Shown one piece after another: positions 1 to 9,103 of a stretch of 64,000 bases of DNA. Position 1 is the first letter of the stretch, and each line of letters starts with the position of its first letter. The position numbers and the translations under genes were made by a program. This DNA is from Amycolatopsis sp. CA-128772 (GTDB taxonomy: Bacteria; Actinomycetota; Actinomycetes; Mycobacteriales; Pseudonocardiaceae): positions 1-64,000 of the forward strand of contig NZ_PPHG01000037.1 of the NCBI RefSeq assembly GCF_002904295.1, given 5' to 3'. The notes below the pieces were generated by a model. It saw only the letters and a list, made by a program, of their open reading frames with translations, was not told where the DNA came from and did no database searches.

Positions 1-861
1 CGGCCCCGCCATGACACCCGCGAAACCCATCGCCTCGGCCGCCTGAGAATGCTCCACGAACTCCTCCGGCTTCACCCACCGATCCACCGGATGATGCCGC
101 GGCGAGGGACGCAGATACTGCGTGATCGTCAAAATCTCACAACCCGCATCCACCAGATCCTGCATCGCCGGCGCCACCTCGTCCGGCGTCTCACCCATAC
201 CCAAGATCAAATTCGACTTCGTCACCAACCCGGCCTCACGCGCCGCAGTGATGACCTCCAACGACCGCGCATACCGGAACCCGGGACGAATGCGCTTGAA
301 AATCCGCGGCACCGTCTCCACGTTGTGCGCCAGAACCTCCGGCCGCGACCCGAACACCTCCGCCAACTGCTCCGGATCCGCGTTGAAGTCCGGGATCAAC
401 AGCTCGACACCCGTCCCGGGGTTGAGAGCGTGAATCTGCCGAACAGTTTCCGCGTACAGCCACGCGCCACCATCGGAGAGGTCATCCCGGGCGACACCGG
501 TGACCGTCGAATACCGCAAGCCCATGGCCTGCACCGACTCCGCAACCTTCCGCGGCTCGGAACGGTCCAACGCCGCCGGCTTACCCGTATCGATCTGGCA
601 GAAATCACAGCGCCGGGTGCACTGGTCGCCACCGATCAGGAACGTCGCTTCCCGGTCTTCCCAGCATTCGTAGATGTTGGGACAACCGGCCTCCTCACAG
701 ACCGTGTGCAAACCCTCGCGGCGCACGAGACCCTTGAGCTCGGTGAACTCCGGCCCCATCCGCACCCGCGTCTTGATCCACGACGGCTTCTTCTCGATCG
801 GCGTCTCACTGTTGCGAACCTCGAGACGCAGCAGCTTCCGGCCCTCGGGCAACGCGCTCAT
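1..861 (-). CDS. lipA: Lipoyl synthase (3' end cut by window edge)
   Basis: Radical-SAM enzyme that inserts two sulfurs into protein-bound octanoyl groups, making the lipoyl cofactor that GcvH needs. Read on the minus strand, the product begins [19 protein letters not shown]. It carries the N-terminal auxiliary-cluster cysteines ([12 protein letters not shown]) and the radical-SAM motif CTRRCDFC, followed by the conserved DDLSDGG stretch. About 287 residues are visible and the C-terminus lies outside the window. The ATG overlaps the glyA stop as ATGA, so it is the last visible gene of the glycine-cleavage operon. This placement ties lipoylation to the pathway that uses it. Confidence 0.95.
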   Translation of the reverse strand, partial: MSALPEGRKLLRLEVRNSETPIEKKPSWIKTRVRMGPEFTELKGLVRREGLHTVCEEAGCPNIYECWEDREATFLIGGDQCTRRCDFCQIDTGKPAALDRSEPRKVAESVQAMGLRYSTVTGVARDDLSDGGAWLYAETVRQIHALNPGTGVELLIPDFNADPEQLAEVFGSRPEVLAHNVETVPRIFKRIRPGFRYARSLEVITAAREAGLVTKSNLILGMGETPDEVAPAMQDLVDAGCEILTITQYLRPSPRHHPVDRWVKPEEFVEHSQAAEAMGFAGVMAGP

Positions 862-2132
862 CGCGAAAGGTCCGCGTACAGCGGGTGCTTCTTCGCCAGG
901 GCCTCGACGCGGTCACGCAGCGTCGCGCGCACGGCGTCGTCGAAGTCCGGCTTCAGCGCCTCGGCGATGACGTCGGCGACCTCGGCGAAGTCGTCGGCCT
1001 GGAAACCGCGGGTGGCCAGCGCCGGCGTGCCGATCCGCAGGCCCGAGGTGATCATCGGCGGGCGCGGGTCGAACGGGACGGCGTTGCGGTTGACCGTGAT
1101 GCCGACCTCGTGCAGCCGGTCCTCGGCCTGCTGACCATCCAGAGTGGACTGCACCAGGTCGACCAGCACCAGGTGGACGTCGGTGCCGCCGGTCAGCACG
1201 CGCACCCCAGCCGAAGCGCAGTCTTCCTGCGACAACCGCTCGGCCAGGATCCGCGAGCCCTCCAGGGTGCGCTGCTGGCGCTCCTTGAACTCGTCGCTCG
1301 CGGCGATCTTCAGCGCGACGGCCTTGGCCGCGATGACGTGTTCGAGCGGCCCGCCCTGCTGGCCCGGGAACACCGCCGAGTTGATCTTCTTCGCCAGCTC
1401 CTCGCGCGACAGGATGAGCCCGCCGCGCGGGCCGCCGAGGGTCTTGTGCGTGGTCGTGGTGACGATGTCGGCGTGCGGCACCGGCGACGGGTGCAGCCCG
1501 GCCGCGACCAGCCCGGCGAAGTGCGCCATGTCCACCATCAGCCGCGCGCCGACGAGGTCGGCGATCCGGCGGAACTCGGCGAAGTCCAGCTGACGCGGGT
1601 ACGCGGACCAGCCGGCGATGATCAGCTTCGGCTCGTGCTCGACGGCGAGGCGCTCGATCTCGGCCAGATCGACGATCCCGGTCTCCTTGTCGACGTGGTA
1701 GGCGACGACGTTGTACAGCTTGCCCGAGAAGTTGATCTTCATCCCGTGCGTCAGGTGGCCGCCGTGCGCCAGGTCGAGGCCGAGGATCGTGTCGCCCGGC
1801 TTGAGCACGGCGAACATCGCGGCCGCGTTGGCCTGCGCGCCCGAGTGCGGCTGGACGTTGGCGTGCTCGGCGCCGAAGAGGGCCTTCGCGCGGTCGATGG
1901 CGAGCTGCTCGACGACGTCGACGTGCTCGCAGCCGCCGTAGTAGCGGCGGCCCGGGTAGCCCTCGGCGTACTTGTTGGTCAGCACCGAGCCCTGCGCTTC
2001 GAGCACGCCCACCGGGGCGAAGTTCTCGGAGGCGATCATCTCCAGGGTCGACTGCTGGCGGTCGAGCTCGGCCGCGACGGCCGCGGCGACCTCGGGGTCG
2101 ACGTCGGCGAGGTGAGCGTCGAAAGTCGTCAT
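858..2132 (-). CDS. glyA: Serine hydroxymethyltransferase
   Basis: PLP enzyme that interconverts serine and glycine with tetrahydrofolate/5,10-methylene-THF. It closes the one-carbon cycle with the glycine cleavage system encoded just upstream. The product is 424 aa, of family length, starting [15 protein letters not shown]. The PLP-lysine motif [14 protein letters not shown] is intact, as are the [15 protein letters not shown] substrate region and the [13 protein letters not shown] strand. I chose the ATG at 2132 because a GGAG box lies just upstream and the codon overlaps the gcvH stop (ATGA). A longer in-frame reading exists but would run into gcvH. Confidence 0.97.
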   Translation of the reverse strand: MTTFDAHLADVDPEVAAAVAAELDRQQSTLEMIASENFAPVGVLEAQGSVLTNKYAEGYPGRRYYGGCEHVDVVEQLAIDRAKALFGAEHANVQPHSGAQANAAAMFAVLKPGDTILGLDLAHGGHLTHGMKINFSGKLYNVVAYHVDKETGIVDLAEIERLAVEHEPKLIIAGWSAYPRQLDFAEFRRIADLVGARLMVDMAHFAGLVAAGLHPSPVPHADIVTTTTHKTLGGPRGGLILSREELAKKINSAVFPGQQGGPLEHVIAAKAVALKIAASDEFKERQQRTLEGSRILAERLSQEDCASAGVRVLTGGTDVHLVLVDLVQSTLDGQQAEDRLHEVGITVNRNAVPFDPRPPMITSGLRIGTPALATRGFQADDFAEVADVIAEALKPDFDDAVRATLRDRVEALAKKHPLYADLSR

Positions 2133-2509
2133 CAGTTCTCCTGGGTGAGCTGGGCGTACGCGGCGGCGTCGAGCAGGTCCGGCACGTCCCCGGTCAGACG
2201 CACCTTCAGGAGCCATCCTTCGGTGTACGGGTCGGAGTTGATGACCTCGGGGGTGTCCGATGTGGTGCCGTTCACCTCGACGACCTCGCCGGAAACCGGC
2301 GCGTACAGCTCGCTGACCGACTTGGTCGACTCGACCTCGCCGAACACCTCGCCGGCGGTGATGGTCGAGCCCGCGTCGGGCAGCTGGACGAACACGATGT
2401 CACCGAGCGATTCGGCGGCGAAGGCGGTGATGCCGACGGTGGCCACGCCGTCCTCGACCTTCAGCCACTCGTGTTCCTTGGTGTACTGCAGGTTCTCGGG
2501 GATGCTCAC
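2132..2509 (-). CDS. gcvH: Glycine cleavage system H protein
   Basis: Small lipoyl carrier that shuttles the aminomethyl group between GcvP, GcvT and the dihydrolipoamide dehydrogenase. The product is 125 aa, normal for the family. The lipoyl-lysine lies in the loop [13 protein letters not shown], and the N-terminal [13 protein letters not shown] is diagnostic. It lies 12 bp downstream of gcvT and overlaps the glyA start by 4 bp, so it is translationally coupled within the operon. The cofactor is supplied by the LipA encoded two genes downstream. Confidence 0.97.
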   Translation of the reverse strand: MSIPENLQYTKEHEWLKVEDGVATVGITAFAAESLGDIVFVQLPDAGSTITAGEVFGEVESTKSVSELYAPVSGEVVEVNGTTSDTPEVINSDPYTEGWLLKVRLTGDVPDLLDAAAYAQLTQEN

Positions 2510-2521
2510 AGGAAAAGTCCT

Positions 2522-3613
2522 TTACGCGCGGGAGTAGAAGGGCAGGGCGACGACCTCGACGGGCTCGATCCTGCCCCGGATGTCGACGGAGAGCTCGGTG
2601 CCGGGCTCGGCGTACGCCCGATCGACGTACGCCATGGCGATCGGGTAACCCAGCGTCGGCGACAGCGCGCCGCTGGTGACCTCGCCGATTCCGGTGCCGT
2701 CGGCCAGCACCGCGTAGCCGTGCCGCGGCGCACGGCGGCCGGCGCCCTTCAGGCCGACCCGCACGCGCGGGACGTCGACCTCGGAGCGCTCTTCCAGGGC
2801 GGCGCGGCCGACGAAGTCGCCCGGCTTCTCGAACTTGACCACGCGGCCGAGCCCGGCCTCGAACGGGCTCTGCCCGACCGTGAGCTCGTTGCCGTACAGC
2901 GGCATCCCGGCTTCGAGCCGCAGCGTGTCGCGGCAGGCCAGGCCGGCCGGGACCAGCCCGTGCGGCTCGCCGGCCTCCAGCAGCAGGCGCCACAACGCGG
3001 GGGCCTCGTCGGCGTCGACGAACAGCTCGAAGCCGTCTTCGCCGGTGTAGCCGGTGCGGGCGAGCAGGACCTCGTGGCCCTTCACCGTCGCCGGGACGCT
3101 GGCGTAGTACTTCAGCGCGTCCAGGTCGGCGTCGGTGACCGCGCCCAGGATCTCGACGGCCTTCGGGCCCTGGACGGCGATCAGCGCGGTGGTCTCGCTG
3201 CGGTCGTCGACTTTCGCGTCGAAGCCCGCGACCCGCTCGGCCAGTGCGTCGGCGACGACCTTCGCGTTGCCCGCGTTCGCCACGACCAGGTAGTGCTCGT
3301 CGGCCAGGCGGTAGACGACCAGGTCGTCCAGGACCCCGCCCTCGGCGTTGCAGATCATCGTGTACCGCGCCCGGCCCGGCTTGACCCCGGTCAGGTTGCC
3401 GACCAGCGCGAAGTCCAGGACGTCGGCCGCCTGCTTGCCGGTGACGTGGATTTCGGCCATGTGCGAGAGGTCGAACAGCCCGGCCGCCTCGCGGACGGCC
3501 TTGTGCTCGGCCAGCTCGCTGGCGTAGCGGACCGGCATGGACCAGCCGGCGAAGTCGGTGAACAGCGCACCGAGTCCCTTGTGGACTCCGTGCAGGGACG
3601 TTTCTCGAGACAC
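2522..3613 (-). CDS. gcvT: Glycine cleavage system aminomethyltransferase (T protein)
   Basis: Transfers the methylene carbon from aminomethyl-lipoyl-GcvH to tetrahydrofolate and releases ammonia. The product is 363 aa from the GTG at 3613 (VSRETSLHGVHKGLGALF). Recognisable family signatures are FAGWSMPVRY, GLFDLSHMAEI, a folate-site region around YMICNAEGGVLDD-like residues, and RTGYTGEDGFELF in the C-terminal half. Only 5 bp separate it from the gcvP stop. The frame stays open far upstream through gcvP, but the extension is a shadow of gcvP coding sequence and has no family similarity. Confidence 0.95.
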   Translation of the reverse strand: MSRETSLHGVHKGLGALFTDFAGWSMPVRYASELAEHKAVREAAGLFDLSHMAEIHVTGKQAADVLDFALVGNLTGVKPGRARYTMICNAEGGVLDDLVVYRLADEHYLVVANAGNAKVVADALAERVAGFDAKVDDRSETTALIAVQGPKAVEILGAVTDADLDALKYYASVPATVKGHEVLLARTGYTGEDGFELFVDADEAPALWRLLLEAGEPHGLVPAGLACRDTLRLEAGMPLYGNELTVGQSPFEAGLGRVVKFEKPGDFVGRAALEERSEVDVPRVRVGLKGAGRRAPRHGYAVLADGTGIGEVTSGALSPTLGYPIAMAYVDRAYAEPGTELSVDIRGRIEPVEVVALPFYSRA

Positions 3614-3618
3614 TGGGC

Positions 3619-6450
3619 TCAGCCTTCGTAAGCGTTGAGGGGCGGGCAGGAGCAGACGAGGTTGCGGTCGCCGCGGGCGCCGTCGATGCGGCGGACCGGC
3701 GGCCAGTACTTGTTCTTGCGCGACACCCCGGCCGGGAACACGGCCAGCTCGCGGTCGTAGGCCTTGTCCCACTCGCCGACCAGCGTCTCCGCGGTGTGCG
3801 GGGCGCCCCGCAGCGGTGACTCCTCCGCGGTCCACTTGCCGTTCGCGACCTCGTCGATCTCGCCGCGGATGGCGATCATCGCGGCGATGAACCGGTCGAT
3901 CTCGCCGAGGTCCTCGGACTCGGTCGGCTCGACCATCAGCGTGCCGGCGACCGGGAACGACATGGTCGGCGCGTGGAAGCCGTAGTCGATGAGCCGCTTG
4001 GCGACGTCGTCGACCGTCACGCCGGTCTCCTTGGTGATCTGACGCAGGTCGAGGATGCACTCGTGGGCGACCAGGCCGTCCTGGCCCGTGTAGAGCACCG
4101 GGTAGTGCGGGGCGAGCCGCGAAGCCACGTAGTTCGCGGCCAGCACGGCGACCTTCGTGGCCGCGGTCAGGCCGGGCGCGCCCATCATCCGGACGTAGGC
4201 CCAGGAGATCGGCAGGATCGAGGCCGAGCCGTAGGGCGCGCCGCTGATCGGGCCGACGCCGGTCTCCGGGCCGGCGGCGTCGAGCAGCGGGTGGTTCGGC
4301 AGGTAGGGCGCGAGGTGCGCGCGCACCGCGACCGGGCCGACGCCCGGACCGCCGCCGCCGTGCGGGATGCAGAACGTCTTGTGCAGGTTCAGGTGCGAGA
4401 CGTCGCCGCCGAACTCGCCCGGCTTGGCCAGCCCGAGCAGGGCGTTGAGGTTCGCTCCGTCGACGTAGACCTGGCCGCCGCCGTCGTGGACGATTTCGGC
4501 CAGCTCGTCGATGTCGTGCTCGTACACGCCGTGCGTGGACGGGTAGGTGACCATGATCGCGGCCAGGGTGTCGCGGTGGCTGTCCACCTTGGACCGCAGG
4601 TCGGCCAGGTCGACGTTGCCCTCGTCGGTGCACTTCACGACGACCACGCGCATCCCGGCCAGCACCGCGGAAGCGGCGTTGGTGCCGTGCGCGGACGACG
4701 GGATCAGGCAGACGTCGCGAGCCTCGTCGCCGTTCGCGCGGTGGTAGGCGCGGATCGCGAGGAGGCCGGCGAGCTCGCCCTGGCTGCCCGCGTTCGGCTG
4801 CAGCGACACCTTGTCGTAGCCGGTGACCTCGGCCAGCCACTCGGCCAGCTGCCCGACGAGGACGTGGTAGCCCTCGGCGTCCCCGGCCGGCGCGAACGGG
4901 TGGATGCCGGCGAACTCGCGCCAGCTGATCGGCTCCATCTCGGTGGTGGCGTTGAGCTTCATCGTGCAGGAGCCGAGCGGGATCATGCCGCGGTCGAGGG
5001 CGTAGTCCAGGTCGGACAGCTTGCGCAGGTAGCGCAGCATCGCCGTCTCGGAGCGGTGGGTGCCGAAGACCTCGTGGCCCATGAAGCCGCTCTCGCGGGC
5101 CAGGCCGTTCGGCAGGGCGACACCGTCCTGGCCGTCCTCTTCGACGCCGAACGCCGTCAGCACCTTGGCCGTGATGGCGGGGGTGCTGACCTCGTCGAAG
5201 GCGACGCGGACGTGGTCGGCGTCGACGTGGCCGAGGTTGATCCCGGCCGCGCGGGCGGCGGCGTGGACCTCGGCGGCCCCACCCGGGACGCGCGCGACGA
5301 CGGTGTCGAAGAAGGACTCGTGCACGACCTCGACGCCGGTCTTGCGCAGGGCGCCGGCGAAGCCCGCGGCGAGGCCGTGGACGCGCTGGGCGATCTTCTT
5401 CAGGCCGTCCGGGCCGTGGTAAACCGCGTACATCGCGGCGAGCACGGCCGGCAGGACCTGCGCGGTGCAGATGTTCGACGTCGCCTTTTCGCGGCGGATG
5501 TGCTGCTCACGCGTCTGCAGCGCGAGCCGGTAGGCGGAGTTGCCGTCGGCGTCGACCGAGACGCCGACCAGGCGCCCGGGCAGCGACCGCTCGAGGCCGG
5601 CGCGGACCGACATGTACCCGGCGTGCGGGCCGCCGTAGCCGAGCGGAACGCCGAAGCGCTGGGTCGACCCGGCGGCGACGTCGGCGCCGAACTCGCCGGG
5701 CGCGGTGATCAGGGTGAGCGCGAGGAGGTCGGCGGCGACGGTGAACAGCGCGCCCGCGGCCTTCGCCGACTCGGAAATCGCGTGGTAGAAGCCGCGGCCA
5801 CGCAGCACGCCGGACGCACCGGGGTACTGGACGACGACGCCGAAGAAGTCGTCCGGCAGGCCGGTGAGCAGGTCGCGGACCTCGACCTCGATACCCAGGG
5901 CCTCGACGCGGGTCCGCACGACGGCGATGGTCTGCGGCAGGCACTCGGCGTCGAGGACGACCTTGTTCGACTTGGACTTCGACGCACGGCGCATCAGCGT
6001 GACGGCCTCGGCGACGGCGGTCGACTCGTCCAGCAGCGAGGCGTTCGCGGTGGCCAGGCCGGTCAGGTCGGCGACCATGGTCTGGAAGTTGAGGAGGGCT
6101 TCGAGGCGGCCCTGGGAAATTTCCGGCTGGTAGGGCGTGTACGCGGTGTACCAGGCCGGGTTCTCGAGGACGTTGCGGCGGATCACGCCGGGGGTGACGG
6201 TGTCGGAGTAGCCGAGGCCGATCATCTGCGTCATCGGCCGGTTGCGCGCAGCGAGGGCGCGCAGCTCCGCGGTGGCGTCCTCTTCGGACGCGGCGGGCGG
6301 GAGGGTGAGTTCCTTCGTCGCGCGGATGGCGCTCGGGACGGCGGCCCCGACGAGGGCGTCCAGGCTGCCGTAGCCGCACTCGGCCAGCATCTTCGCGCGT
6401 TCGGCCTCGGACGGGCCGATGTGGCGGGCGTCGAACTGCGTAGACGTGAT
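3619..6450 (-). CDS. gcvP: Glycine dehydrogenase (decarboxylating), P protein; probable ATC start
   Basis: PLP-dependent decarboxylase that starts glycine cleavage. The product is 943 aa if started at 6450, a normal length for the fused bacterial P protein. The PLP-lysine lies in [18 protein letters not shown]. The conserved N-terminal motif RHIGP is encoded upstream of the first ATG (6390), so the gene must begin earlier. The only position matching the usual [13 protein letters not shown] start has ATC (6448-6450) instead of ATG. It follows a GAGGAG box (6457-6462) by 6 nt, and an in-frame TGA lies upstream with no ATG, GTG or TTG between. It is first in the gcvPTH-glyA-lipA operon, behind the glycine riboswitch. 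A sequencing error at the start codon is the alternative. Confidence 0.92.
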   Translation of the reverse strand: MTSTQFDARHIGPSEAERAKMLAECGYGSLDALVGAAVPSAIRATKELTLPPAASEEDATAELRALAARNRPMTQMIGLGYSDTVTPGVIRRNVLENPAWYTAYTPYQPEISQGRLEALLNFQTMVADLTGLATANASLLDESTAVAEAVTLMRRASKSKSNKVVLDAECLPQTIAVVRTRVEALGIEVEVRDLLTGLPDDFFGVVVQYPGASGVLRGRGFYHAISESAKAAGALFTVAADLLALTLITAPGEFGADVAAGSTQRFGVPLGYGGPHAGYMSVRAGLERSLPGRLVGVSVDADGNSAYRLALQTREQHIRREKATSNICTAQVLPAVLAAMYAVYHGPDGLKKIAQRVHGLAAGFAGALRKTGVEVVHESFFDTVVARVPGGAAEVHAAARAAGINLGHVDADHVRVAFDEVSTPAITAKVLTAFGVEEDGQDGVALPNGLARESGFMGHEVFGTHRSETAMLRYLRKLSDLDYALDRGMIPLGSCTMKLNATTEMEPISWREFAGIHPFAPAGDAEGYHVLVGQLAEWLAEVTGYDKVSLQPNAGSQGELAGLLAIRAYHRANGDEARDVCLIPSSAHGTNAASAVLAGMRVVVVKCTDEGNVDLADLRSKVDSHRDTLAAIMVTYPSTHGVYEHDIDELAEIVHDGGGQVYVDGANLNALLGLAKPGEFGGDVSHLNLHKTFCIPHGGGGPGVGPVAVRAHLAPYLPNHPLLDAAGPETGVGPISGAPYGSASILPISWAYVRMMGAPGLTAATKVAVLAANYVASRLAPHYPVLYTGQDGLVAHECILDLRQITKETGVTVDDVAKRLIDYGFHAPTMSFPVAGTLMVEPTESEDLGEIDRFIAAMIAIRGEIDEVANGKWTAEESPLRGAPHTAETLVGEWDKAYDRELAVFPAGVSRKNKYWPPVRRIDGARGDRNLVCSCPPLNAYEG

Positions 6451-6469
6451 GGGGAGCTCCTCGGGCCGG

Positions 6470-6488
6470 GCACCGGACAGAACGGTGC
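6470..6488 (-). promoter_or_regulatory. Small hairpin between riboswitch and gcvP ribosome binding site
   Basis: On the minus strand, GCACCG and CGGTGC arms of 6 bp enclose a 7-nt loop. The hairpin sits immediately after the second glycine aptamer and 7 nt before the GAGGAG box of gcvP. It could belong to the expression platform that links glycine binding to translation or termination. This role is inferred from position only. Confidence 0.4.
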
Positions 6489-6493
6489 GCTGG

Positions 6494-6690
6494 GAACTCC
6501 CCCTCTGTCATGGCACCTGAGAGTTTCACCGTGCCGCTGTGAGAAGACACAGCACGGCTTTCACCTTGGGTGAGGCGCGGGTGCGCCTGCTTTCCAGAGT
6601 GGCCTCGCGCGAAGCGGTAGCAGGTACCTGAGAGATTCCGGGGAGTTTGCTCCTTCGGTGCCCCACCGACTTCGTGAGGGCTCTCCCGCC
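6494..6690 (-). promoter_or_regulatory. Tandem glycine riboswitch (two aptamers)
   Basis: The minus strand shows two copies of the glycine aptamer core, CTCTCAGGTACC at 6623-6634 and CTCTCAGGTGCC at 6512-6523. Each is preceded by a variable stem and an AA-rich turn (GGAGCAAACTCCCC in the first, GGTGAAACTCTCAGG in the second). The element opens with GCGGGAGAG at 6682-6690, and the second aptamer closes with CAGAGGGGGAG. It lies directly in front of gcvP, the standard location, and should switch the glycine-degradation operon on when glycine is abundant. Exact stem ends are approximate. Confidence 0.93.
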
Positions 6691-6776
6691 TCGGCTCTAC
6701 GGCCCGATCTGCAGTTGTGGCGGTTACGGTACCCGGCGGGTTCGAGGTCCGTCTACTTCACCCGGGCAACGCCACA

Positions 6777-8069
6777 TCAGTATTCGAGCGGGGCTCGACG
6801 CACCACGCACCCGGCCAGCGCCGGTGGGCGCCGGACCCGGCCCGACGGCAGGACCAGGCGTTTCAGCGGGCCGCCCAGCGGCACCGGCGGGTGCCCCGCG
6901 CCCAGCAGCACCTGCTCGACGATCTGCTCGGCGAACCAGGCCACCGAGTCGTTGAGGCGGTCCAGCGAGGGCCGGTCGCCGTCGAAGACGTCCTCGTCGG
7001 CCAGCGTCACCTCGAAGTGCGGGCAGCCCGGCGGGACCGCGATGGCGTCCTCGATCGCCCGCGCCCCTTCCAGCGGGTCGGCGAATCCGGCCTCGAGCAG
7101 TGCGTCCCGGTAAATCCGCGCCGCGCGGGCGCGCATCCGCGGCCCATAGCGGACGACGACCGGGAGCCGGCCGGTCAGGTCGGGCACGGCCAGGCCGTGC
7201 AGCAGCATGATCGGCGGCACCGAGTGCACCAGCCGCGGCGCGGGCCCGGCCAGCTCGCGGGCGGTGATCCGGACGCGGTCGGCCATCGCGTCGGGGAGGC
7301 CGAAGTAGCGGAAGTCGACGTTGCCGAACCCGAGGCCGTCGGCGACCAGGGAGGCCAGCAGCTCGCCGTAACCCCAGATCGGCGACAGCACGATCACCGG
7401 CGGCGCGGCGACGACCGGCGACGGCACGGGCGGGCGCGTCGCCTCCTGCTCGGGCACCTGGATCACCAGCCGCGGCGGCTCGTGCCAGTCGTGCACCTCC
7501 GCGACCCGCCAGTACAGCCCGAGCGGCCGCCACAGTTCGCCGAGGACGTCGTGCTCGATGATGCGGCGCACCTCGGCGTCGTCGTGGGGGAAGTCCCGCG
7601 GCGGCACGATCCCGACGTAGTGGTGGTAGGTGACGCGCACCTCGCCGCCGCGGGTGGCCGACCGGATCCGCATCTCCCAGTCGATCGGCGACGCGGCGAT
7701 GGCGTTGGCCACCTGCGTGCCGGGCGAGGAGTAGACGAGCGCGGTCGCCTGCCGGAGGAACTGCCCCGCCCGGTCGATGCCTTCCCTGAGCGCCTTCGCG
7801 GCCTGGGCGACGTGCACCGGGCTCGCGAGCGCGTCCGGCAGCACACCGGCCACGCGCAGCAGCTCGGCCTCGCCGAGCCCGGTGACCTCGGCGAGCTGGG
7901 CCCAGTGGTCGAAGACGGTGACCTTGGGCGCGTGCCGGTGCTCGATCCAGCTGCGCAGGGTGGACGTCGGGACGCCGATGCGCCGGGCGGCCTCGTCCAG
8001 GGAGAGCCCGCGGGAGCGGATCCCGGCCCGGACCGCTTCCGCCCACTCGCCGGCGCGCCAGTGCGTCAC
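6777..8069 (-). CDS. XRE-type helix-turn-helix protein with large uncharacterised C-terminal domain
   Basis: 430-aa product. Residues about 8-60 form a helix-turn-helix (SLDEAARRIGVPTSTLRSWIEHR). The remaining roughly 350 residues match no family I recognise, with a mixed alpha/beta look and a proline-rich break near residue 215 (RPPVPSPVVAAPPV). No transmembrane segment or signal peptide is visible. It starts at GTG with almost no room for a Shine-Dalgarno box, so the transcript may be leaderless. A perfect dyad lies 4 bp upstream of the start, which suggests autoregulation. It is the gene upstream of the riboswitch-controlled gcv operon, but no link to glycine metabolism is evident. Confidence 0.75.
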   Translation of the reverse strand: MTHWRAGEWAEAVRAGIRSRGLSLDEAARRIGVPTSTLRSWIEHRHAPKVTVFDHWAQLAEVTGLGEAELLRVAGVLPDALASPVHVAQAAKALREGIDRAGQFLRQATALVYSSPGTQVANAIAASPIDWEMRIRSATRGGEVRVTYHHYVGIVPPRDFPHDDAEVRRIIEHDVLGELWRPLGLYWRVAEVHDWHEPPRLVIQVPEQEATRPPVPSPVVAAPPVIVLSPIWGYGELLASLVADGLGFGNVDFRYFGLPDAMADRVRITARELAGPAPRLVHSVPPIMLLHGLAVPDLTGRLPVVVRYGPRMRARAARIYRDALLEAGFADPLEGARAIEDAIAVPPGCPHFEVTLADEDVFDGDRPSLDRLNDSVAWFAEQIVEQVLLGAGHPPVPLGGPLKRLVLPSGRVRRPPALAGCVVRRAPLEY

Positions 8070-8073
8070 CTCA

Positions 8074-8100
8074 CAAAGCTAACGAAACCCGCTAGCTTTG
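8074..8100. promoter_or_regulatory. Inverted-repeat operator candidate
   Basis: Perfect 8-bp arms CAAAGCTA (8074-8081) and TAGCTTTG (8093-8100) are separated by 11 bp. The dyad sits in the 72-bp divergent gap between the HTH gene (start 8069) and the small membrane-protein gene (start 8142). Both position and symmetry fit a binding site for the adjacent HTH protein, which would repress its own and perhaps the divergent promoter. Confidence 0.5.
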
Positions 8101-8141
8101 CGCAGGGACGAATCGCCCGTCGGGCGCCGACGCTGGTCACC

Positions 8142-8339
8142 ATGACCACCACCGTGATCGCCCTCACCCTGATCGTCGGCGTGCTGACCTTCGCCGCCGG
8201 CGCGTTCCTGGCCTCCGAGGTCGCCGTCCGCGTCCTGCGGCGTCGCGAACGGGCGATCTCGGAAGAACGCAAGCGCCTCAACGCCGCCTGGAAGTTCCTC
8301 AAGGAGGTCTACGGCGTCAAGAAGCAGGTCAAGCGTTAG
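8142..8339 (+). CDS. Small single-pass membrane protein
   Basis: 65-aa product starting MTTTVIALTLIVGVLTF. One hydrophobic segment spans residues about 4-26. It is followed by a strongly basic, helical cytoplasmic tail rich in Arg and Lys (RVLRRRERAISEERKRLNA). It is transcribed divergently from the HTH regulator and overlaps the 3' end of the convergent SDR gene by 4 bp. Function is unknown. Support comes from a hydrophobic/basic pattern typical of a real small protein and a frame that fits between its neighbours. Confidence 0.6.
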   Translation: MTTTVIALTLIVGVLTFAAGAFLASEVAVRVLRRRERAISEERKRLNAAWKFLKEVYGVKKQVKR

Positions 8340-9103
8340 AGCGGGGTGACGTACGCGCCCGAGATGCCGCCGTCGACGAGGAACTGGGACGCCGTGATGA
8401 AGCTGGCGTCGTCGCTGGCCAGGAAGGCCACCGCCGCCGCGATCTCCTCCGGCTCGGCGAAGCGGCCGACCGGGACGTGGACCAGGCGCCGGGCCGCACG
8501 TTCCGGGTCCTTCGCGAACAGCTCCTTCAGCAGCGGGGTGTTCACCGGGCCCGGGCACAGCGCGTTGACGCGGATGTTCTCGCGCGCGAACTGGATGCCG
8601 AGCTCGCGGCTCATCGCCAGCACGCCACCCTTGGACGCGGTGTAGGAGATCTGCGACGTCGCCGCGCCCATCACCGCCACGAACGACGCCGTGTTGACGA
8701 TCGAGCCGCGGCCCTGGCGCTGCATGTGCGGCAGGACGGCCTTGCAGCACAGGTACACCGACGTCAGGTTGACGCGCTGGACCCGCTCCCACGCCTCGAT
8801 GCCGGTGGTCAGGATCGAGTCGTCCTCCGGCGGCGAGATGCCCGCGTTGTTGAAGGCGACGTCGACCGAGCCGAACTGCTCGACCGTGCTGTGGAACAGG
8901 TTCTCGACCTGCTCGGCGTCGGTGACGTCGGTCTGGATGAACGCGCCGCCGATCTCGTCGGCCGCGGCCTTGCCCGAATCCGGCGTCAGGTCCCCGATGA
9001 CGACCTTCGCCCCTTCGCTCGCCAGGCGGCGGGCCGAGGCGAGGCCGATGCCGCTCGCGCCGCCGGTGATGACCGCGACGCGGCCTTCGAAACGCTGGAC
9101 CAT
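8336..9103 (-). CDS. Short-chain dehydrogenase/reductase (Rv2857c-like)
   Basis: 255-aa classical SDR with the NAD(P)-binding GGASGIG motif near the N-terminus, the NNAG structural motif and the catalytic SYTASKGG (YxxxK). The C-terminal DGGISGAYVTPL is also typical. It is the last gene of the glutamine synthetase-like/amidotransferase/aldehyde dehydrogenase operon, and its ATG overlaps the aldehyde dehydrogenase stop by one base (TAATG). The substrate is unknown. Context suggests reduction or oxidation of a polyamine- or amino-aldehyde-derived intermediate, but SDR specificity cannot be read from sequence. Confidence 0.9.
   Translation of the reverse strand: MVQRFEGRVAVITGGASGIGLASARRLASEGAKVVIGDLTPDSGKAAADEIGGAFIQTDVTDAEQVENLFHSTVEQFGSVDVAFNNAGISPPEDDSILTTGIEAWERVQRVNLTSVYLCCKAVLPHMQRQGRGSIVNTASFVAVMGAATSQISYTASKGGVLAMSRELGIQFARENIRVNALCPGPVNTPLLKELFAKDPERAARRLVHVPVGRFAEPEEIAAAVAFLASDDASFITASQFLVDGGISGAYVTPL

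Noticed and set aside
49-1134. Long plus-strand reading frame across the left edge
   Set aside because: It is the complement of lipA and the end of glyA; its product is Arg/His-rich with no family features.
2522-4840. Frame open upstream of gcvT giving a 772-aa product
   Set aside because: Only the part from GTG 3613 matches GcvT; the extension is an out-of-frame reading of gcvP.
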